Below, one piece after another: positions 13,154 through 15,732 of a stretch of 15,732 nt of DNA; position 1 is the stretch's first letter; every line of letters starts with the position of its first letter. The translations under genes were made by a program, and so were the position numbers. The stretch covers positions 1 to 15,732 of the forward strand of contig CAVJIP010000058.1 of assembly GCA_963649625.1 (NCBI GenBank), read 5' to 3'. The notes beneath the pieces were generated by a model that was not told where the DNA came from, searched no databases, and was given only the letters and a program-made list of their open reading frames with translations. Source of the DNA: HGM13006 sp963649625. Its GTDB lineage: Bacteria > Bacillota > Clostridia > Oscillospirales > Oscillospiraceae.

Positions 13154-15336
13154 AGCAGCTTCCTCGCCTTTTCATGGATGCGGCGGTGGTGGTGCTGGGG
13201 GTGCTGGCCACGGTGTTCTGCCTGACCACCGCCTTTTCCCTCACGGTCAATCCTCTGATTTTGATTCTGGTCACTTTGGTGGCCGCCCTGCTGTTCAGCA
13301 GCTGCTTTCTCTGGAAAAGGGCTCTTTGGTTGCTGCTGCCCATCACCGGGGCGGTGGTGCTGCTGGCCCTGTTTACCGGGCTGTTTTCCTCGGTGGGCGC
13401 TTCTCTTCAGCAGCTGCTCCACGACATTCTCACCCGGTTCTCCAGTGCCTACCCCAGTTTCAGTCTTTCCATTCCCCCGGAGCCTGCGACCTATGTTTCC
13501 GGGGACTATACCCTGCTGTTTTCCGTGCTGGCGGTGCTTCTGTCCGTTTGGATGGCCTGGGGCGTGGGCTACCGCTCCTGCCTGATTGTAATTGCAGGCT
13601 CTTTGCCCTTTCTTCTGGTGTGTGTGATCATCAACGACACACCGCCCCATATCGTGCCCCTGGTGATGCTGCTGGCCTCCTGGGTGACGGTGCTTCTGGC
13701 CAAGGAGCGGCCGGAGGAGCCTGCCTCCATGGATGCCGCCCGGCTGGGCATGACCCTGCTGTCCGTGCTGCTGGTGCTGTCCGTTGCCGGGGCCGTCTAC
13801 CCCAAGGAGGACACCCACAACCAGGCCCTGCCCGCTCCCCTTCAGGAGCTGCTGGACCGGCTGCCCGGCCCTGTGCAGCAGGTGCTGTCCCGGAATGCCG
13901 ACGGCTTTCAGGATGAGGAGCTGGGGGCCGATACCAGCGAAACCCTTGACCTGACCCGCCAGGGGGCCCGTGACCGAAAGGACACGGTGATGATGCAGGT
14001 CAGCAGCACGGAAACCGGCGTGCTCTATCTGCGAGGTGCCGCCAAGGACATCTATACCGGCACCAGCTGGGAGTCCCAGGGGACGGCCACTGTGGCGGAG
14101 AGCGTCTACGCCCACACCTCCCTGGGCACCGCCTTTGGTGCCAGCTATCAGGCGGCCATTCAGATTCACAACCTGTACGACAAGGCCACCGTGGCCTTTG
14201 TGCCCTACGGCTTTATCAGCTGCGCCGGGGCGGATTCCATTGTGAATGATCTGCGGATTCCCTGCTATGAGGACGACTACATCTCCTACTTCTGGCCCGG
14301 GATCCAGACCCTGGATCTGACCACCCAGGGCCAGGGAAACCCGGATTACGACAGCTATGTGCAAAGCACCTGTCTGGAGCTTCCCGCAGATACCCGGGAG
14401 ACCCTGTACCAGCTGGCCCTTTCCTACGGCTATGACCCGTCTCTGTCCACCTTGGACACCCTGGCCTGGGTGGCGGCCTTTGTCCGGTCTGTGGGAACCT
14501 ATCAGCTAAACGTCTCCCGGCAGCCCAGCGACCAGGACTTTGCCGTCTACTTTCTCACCGAAAGCCGGGCCGGCTACTGCGTCCATTTTGCCACGGCGGC
14601 GGCCACCATGCTCCGGGCTTTGGGGATTCCCTCCCGCTACGCCTCCGGCTATCGGGTGAGCATTCAGGAAACCGGTGCCATCACCGATGTCACCGACAAG
14701 GACACCCACGCCTGGGCGGAGGCCTACATCAGCGGCCTGGGCTGGATTCCTCTGGAGACCACTCCGGGCTTTGGGGATTCCGTCACTCTGCCGGACGTAC
14801 AGCGGGAGCCTCAGCCCTCGGCCTCTCTGGAGCCTTCTCCCTCCTTGGAGCCTTCTCCCTCCTCGGAGTCCTCTCCTTCCCTGGAGCCCTCCCCCTCTCC
14901 GGAGGCCCCCTCGGCCCAGCCCTCGGAGGAGCCTTCCCAGTCCCTTCCCCCGGAACCGGCCACGGCGGTGGGGAGCCGTTTGTGGCTTCTGCTGCTGATT
15001 CCCCTGGCTTTGGTGCTGGCCCTGATGGTTCTGCTGCTGCGGCATCATATTATCCTGGCCCGCAGAGACAAGGCCTTCCATTCTGGGAGCCGAAACCAGT
15101 GCGTCATTTGCCAGTGGGCCTATCTGGAGCTGCTGATTCCCTGGGGGGCAGAGCTGCCCAAGGAGCTGGAGGCCCTGGCCCTCAAGGCCAAATTCAGTCA
15201 GCATGAGCTGACCCAGGAGGAGCTGACCGGCTTCACCAAATCGACCTATGCCCGGTCTCGGGACACCATGGCCGCCCTGGCCCGGGGCCGTCGGCTGCGT
15301 TTCCGCTGGCTGTCCTGCCTGGATTTGAAAAAATAA
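13150..15336 (+). CDS. TgpA-like membrane transglutaminase-domain protein
   Basis: 728 residues. About seven N-terminal membrane helices span roughly residues 8-216, then comes a large extracytoplasmic region. It carries the transglutaminase-like core with Cys477 in RAGYCVHFATA, His520 in THAWAEAY, and Glu536 in WIPLETTPGF as the third catalytic position, where the TgpA branch often has Glu. A Ser/Pro/Glu-rich spacer (about 555-606), built from repeats of a SLEPSP unit, separates the core from a single late helix at about 611-632. A basic cytoplasmic tail of roughly 95 residues follows. Such proteins join MoxR and DUF58 partners and are thought to act on envelope proteins or peptides; the substrate is unknown. 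The start ATG at 13150 has GAGGAGG 7 bases upstream and overlaps the DUF58 stop. A strong terminator follows 13 bases after the stop. Confidence 0.92.
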   Translation: MKQLPRLFMDAAVVVLGVLATVFCLTTAFSLTVNPLILILVTLVAALLFSSCFLWKRALWLLLPITGAVVLLALFTGLFSSVGASLQQLLHDILTRFSSAYPSFSLSIPPEPATYVSGDYTLLFSVLAVLLSVWMAWGVGYRSCLIVIAGSLPFLLVCVIINDTPPHIVPLVMLLASWVTVLLAKERPEEPASMDAARLGMTLLSVLLVLSVAGAVYPKEDTHNQALPAPLQELLDRLPGPVQQVLSRNADGFQDEELGADTSETLDLTRQGARDRKDTVMMQVSSTETGVLYLRGAAKDIYTGTSWESQGTATVAESVYAHTSLGTAFGASYQAAIQIHNLYDKATVAFVPYGFISCAGADSIVNDLRIPCYEDDYISYFWPGIQTLDLTTQGQGNPDYDSYVQSTCLELPADTRETLYQLALSYGYDPSLSTLDTLAWVAAFVRSVGTYQLNVSRQPSDQDFAVYFLTESRAGYCVHFATAAATMLRALGIPSRYASGYRVSIQETGAITDVTDKDTHAWAEAYISGLGWIPLETTPGFGDSVTLPDVQREPQPSASLEPSPSLEPSPSSESSPSLEPSPSPEAPSAQPSEEPSQSLPPEPATAVGSRLWLLLLIPLALVLALMVLLLRHHIILARRDKAFHSGSRNQCVICQWAYLELLIPWGAELPKELEALALKAKFSQHELTQEELTGFTKSTYARSRDTMAALARGRRLRFRWLSCLDLKK
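14811..14930 (+). repeat. Degenerate in-frame Ser/Pro/Glu repeat in the TgpA-like gene
   Basis: The coding sequence repeats near-copies of a gag-cct-tct-ccc-tcc type unit. This produces SLEPSP, SLEPSP, SSESSP, SLEPSP, SPEAP and related words at about residues 555-594. The copies differ at synonymous and non-synonymous positions. It encodes a flexible stalk between the transglutaminase domain and the last helix. Confidence 0.75.
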
Positions 15337-15349
15337 CCCCTTTATCAAG

Positions 15350-15394
15350 AAAAGTCGTGAACATCCGATGAAAGCCCGGATTTTCACGACTTTT
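15350..15394 (+). terminator. Terminator of the MoxR operon (bidirectional)
   Basis: A perfect 12-pair outer stem (15350-15361 with 15383-15394) is separated by one C/T mismatch from an inner 5-pair stem ATCCG/CGGAT (15363-15367 with 15377-15381). On the plus strand it ends in six T residues, then CTAT. The minus-strand copy also ends in a T-rich stretch, so it can stop transcription from the gene entering at the right edge. Confidence 0.92.
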
Positions 15395-15426
15395 TTCTAT
15401 TGCGGATGATGCCATTGTGCCAGGGT

Positions 15427-15503
15427 GGGAAAAAGGCGGGACAAAAACGGGACAAATTTGCAACAAAAGTGGGACAAAAACGGGACAAATCCGGGATGAA
15501 ATC
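15427..15503. repeat. Seven tandem 11-base repeats of the GGGACAAA type
   Basis: Seven consecutive 11-base units start at 15427, 15438, 15449, 15460, 15471, 15482 and 15493. Four begin GGGACAAA exactly (15438, 15449, 15471, 15482). The others are degenerate: GGGAAAAA, GCAACAAA and GGGATGAA. Two 20-base blocks, 15438-15457 and 15471-15490, are identical and 33 bases apart. The 11-base period puts each copy on about the same face of the helix, as expected of iterated protein-binding sites. It lies between the host terminator and a partial minus-strand gene. Confidence 0.85.
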
Positions 15504-15638
15504 TACCCTTCTCTGTGCTATGCTGGTAGCGTCAAGCCCCGAGGGCGTCGTCGCCAAGTCCGCTGCGGTTCGGGCTCCCTTCTGTCGCCCTCCCTCCGTT
15601 TCCTTGCTCCTCCTGTTACTATATATTTGCCCCTTGAT
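15504..15638. other. GC-rich foldable non-coding segment
   Basis: No gene is supported here. The segment contains a small hairpin GCTA/TAGC (15517-15530). It also contains a compact fold at 15535-15576: an outer stem with one bulged C, and two inner hairpins, GGCG-TCGT-CGCC and CCG-CTG-CGG. On the minus strand it is the region just downstream of the edge gene, and the purine-rich AGGAGGAGCAAGG near 15601-15613 has no start codon at a useful distance. Confidence 0.45.
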
Positions 15639-15732
15639 TTATGGCAGCCAGCCATAGGCATGGGACATCTCGTTGCCTATGGCAATTCCCAAAATGTCCA
15701 GCAGGTCTTTACAAGCGATGTATAATGTAATT
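15639..15732 (-). CDS. C-terminal end of an unidentified gene running off the right edge
   Basis: The minus strand is open from the window edge to a TAA at 15639-15641. The visible last 30 residues read ITLYIACKDLLDILGIAIGN then EMSHAYGWLP. The mix of codons and the ordered hydrophobic/polar pattern look like real coding sequence rather than chance, and no stop interrupts it. I cannot name the family. I have an unverified impression of having met very similar C-terminal ends in mobile-element genes of gut Clostridia. Everything upstream lies outside the window. The next plus-strand operon converges on it, separated by the repeat array and a bidirectional terminator. Confidence 0.55.
   Translation of the reverse strand, partial: ITLYIACKDLLDILGIAIGNEMSHAYGWLP

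Noticed and set aside
15427..15503. The tandem array as a CRISPR.
   Set aside because: The units are 11 bases with no spacers, far shorter than CRISPR repeats, and no cas genes are in view.
15651..15699. A perfect 10-base inverted repeat (GCCATAGGCA / TGCCTATGGC, 13-base loop) whose loop can also pair with ATGTCC at 15694-15699, giving a pseudoknot like a riboswitch.
   Set aside because: It falls inside the last codons of the minus-strand edge gene, whose reading frame explains the sequence. There is no plus-strand gene in view for it to control.
15400..15725. Plus-strand frames of 85 and 102 codons across the repeat array as real genes.
   Set aside because: Neither has a proper ribosome binding site. 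Their N-termini are just the translated repeats, and their 3' halves run antisense to the better-supported edge gene.
15721..15726. A consensus TATAAT at the right edge, as a plus-strand -10 box.
   Set aside because: No -35 element lies 16-18 bases upstream, and the hexamer is within the coding frame of the minus-strand partial gene.

Overview
The window looks like a chromosomal stretch of a GC-rich, strictly anaerobic Gram-positive bacterium, most likely a gut Clostridia member of the Oscillospiraceae/Ruminococcaceae type. The grounds are a large [FeFe] hydrogenase, AGGAG-type ribosome binding sites, a clostridial MoxR/DUF58/transglutaminase operon, a type III pantothenate kinase and a TagO/WecA-type lipid-carrier glycosyl transferase. 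The lineage is inferred from gene content and style; no database search was run.

Layout, left to right. (1) Minus-strand gltX (120-1616) ends in a strong terminator at 89-115. (2) Plus-strand trpS and a TagO/WecA-like membrane transferase (1794-3916) form a tight pair. gltX and trpS diverge from a 177-base gap in which two sigma-A-like promoters face each other. (3) Three small, coupled minus-strand genes of unknown function (3954-4752). (4) Plus-strand YfcE-type phosphoesterase plus coaX (4815-6087), closed by a hairpin. (5) Minus-strand MalY/PatB-type PLP enzyme (6136-7284), whose promoter overlaps the T-tract of the hydrogenase terminator. (6) A minus-strand two-gene hydrogenase operon. 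An iron-sulfur flavoprotein that fuses a NuoF-type C-terminal cluster domain to a GltD-like NADPH oxidoreductase (9162-11003) overlaps by 7 bases the [FeFe] hydrogenase catalytic subunit (7387-9168). (7) A plus-strand MoxR ATPase, DUF58 protein and TgpA-like transglutaminase operon (11275-15336) ends in a strong terminator at 15350-15394. (8) The right edge (15395-15732) changes character. It holds seven 11-base tandem repeats built on GGGACAAA, a GC-rich foldable segment, and the last 30 codons of a minus-strand gene that runs off the window.

How the genes work together. gltX and trpS supply translation, and the TagO-like enzyme starts cell-wall or surface polymer synthesis on undecaprenyl phosphate. 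coaX makes CoA precursor. The hydrogenase pair probably couples pyridine nucleotide (by fold, NADPH) to hydrogen, possibly with a third partner. The MoxR operon is a membrane-associated chaperone/transglutaminase module acting at the envelope. The least explained parts are the three small genes, the hydrogenase fusion partner and the right-edge repeat array. That array may be the end of an integrated mobile element.
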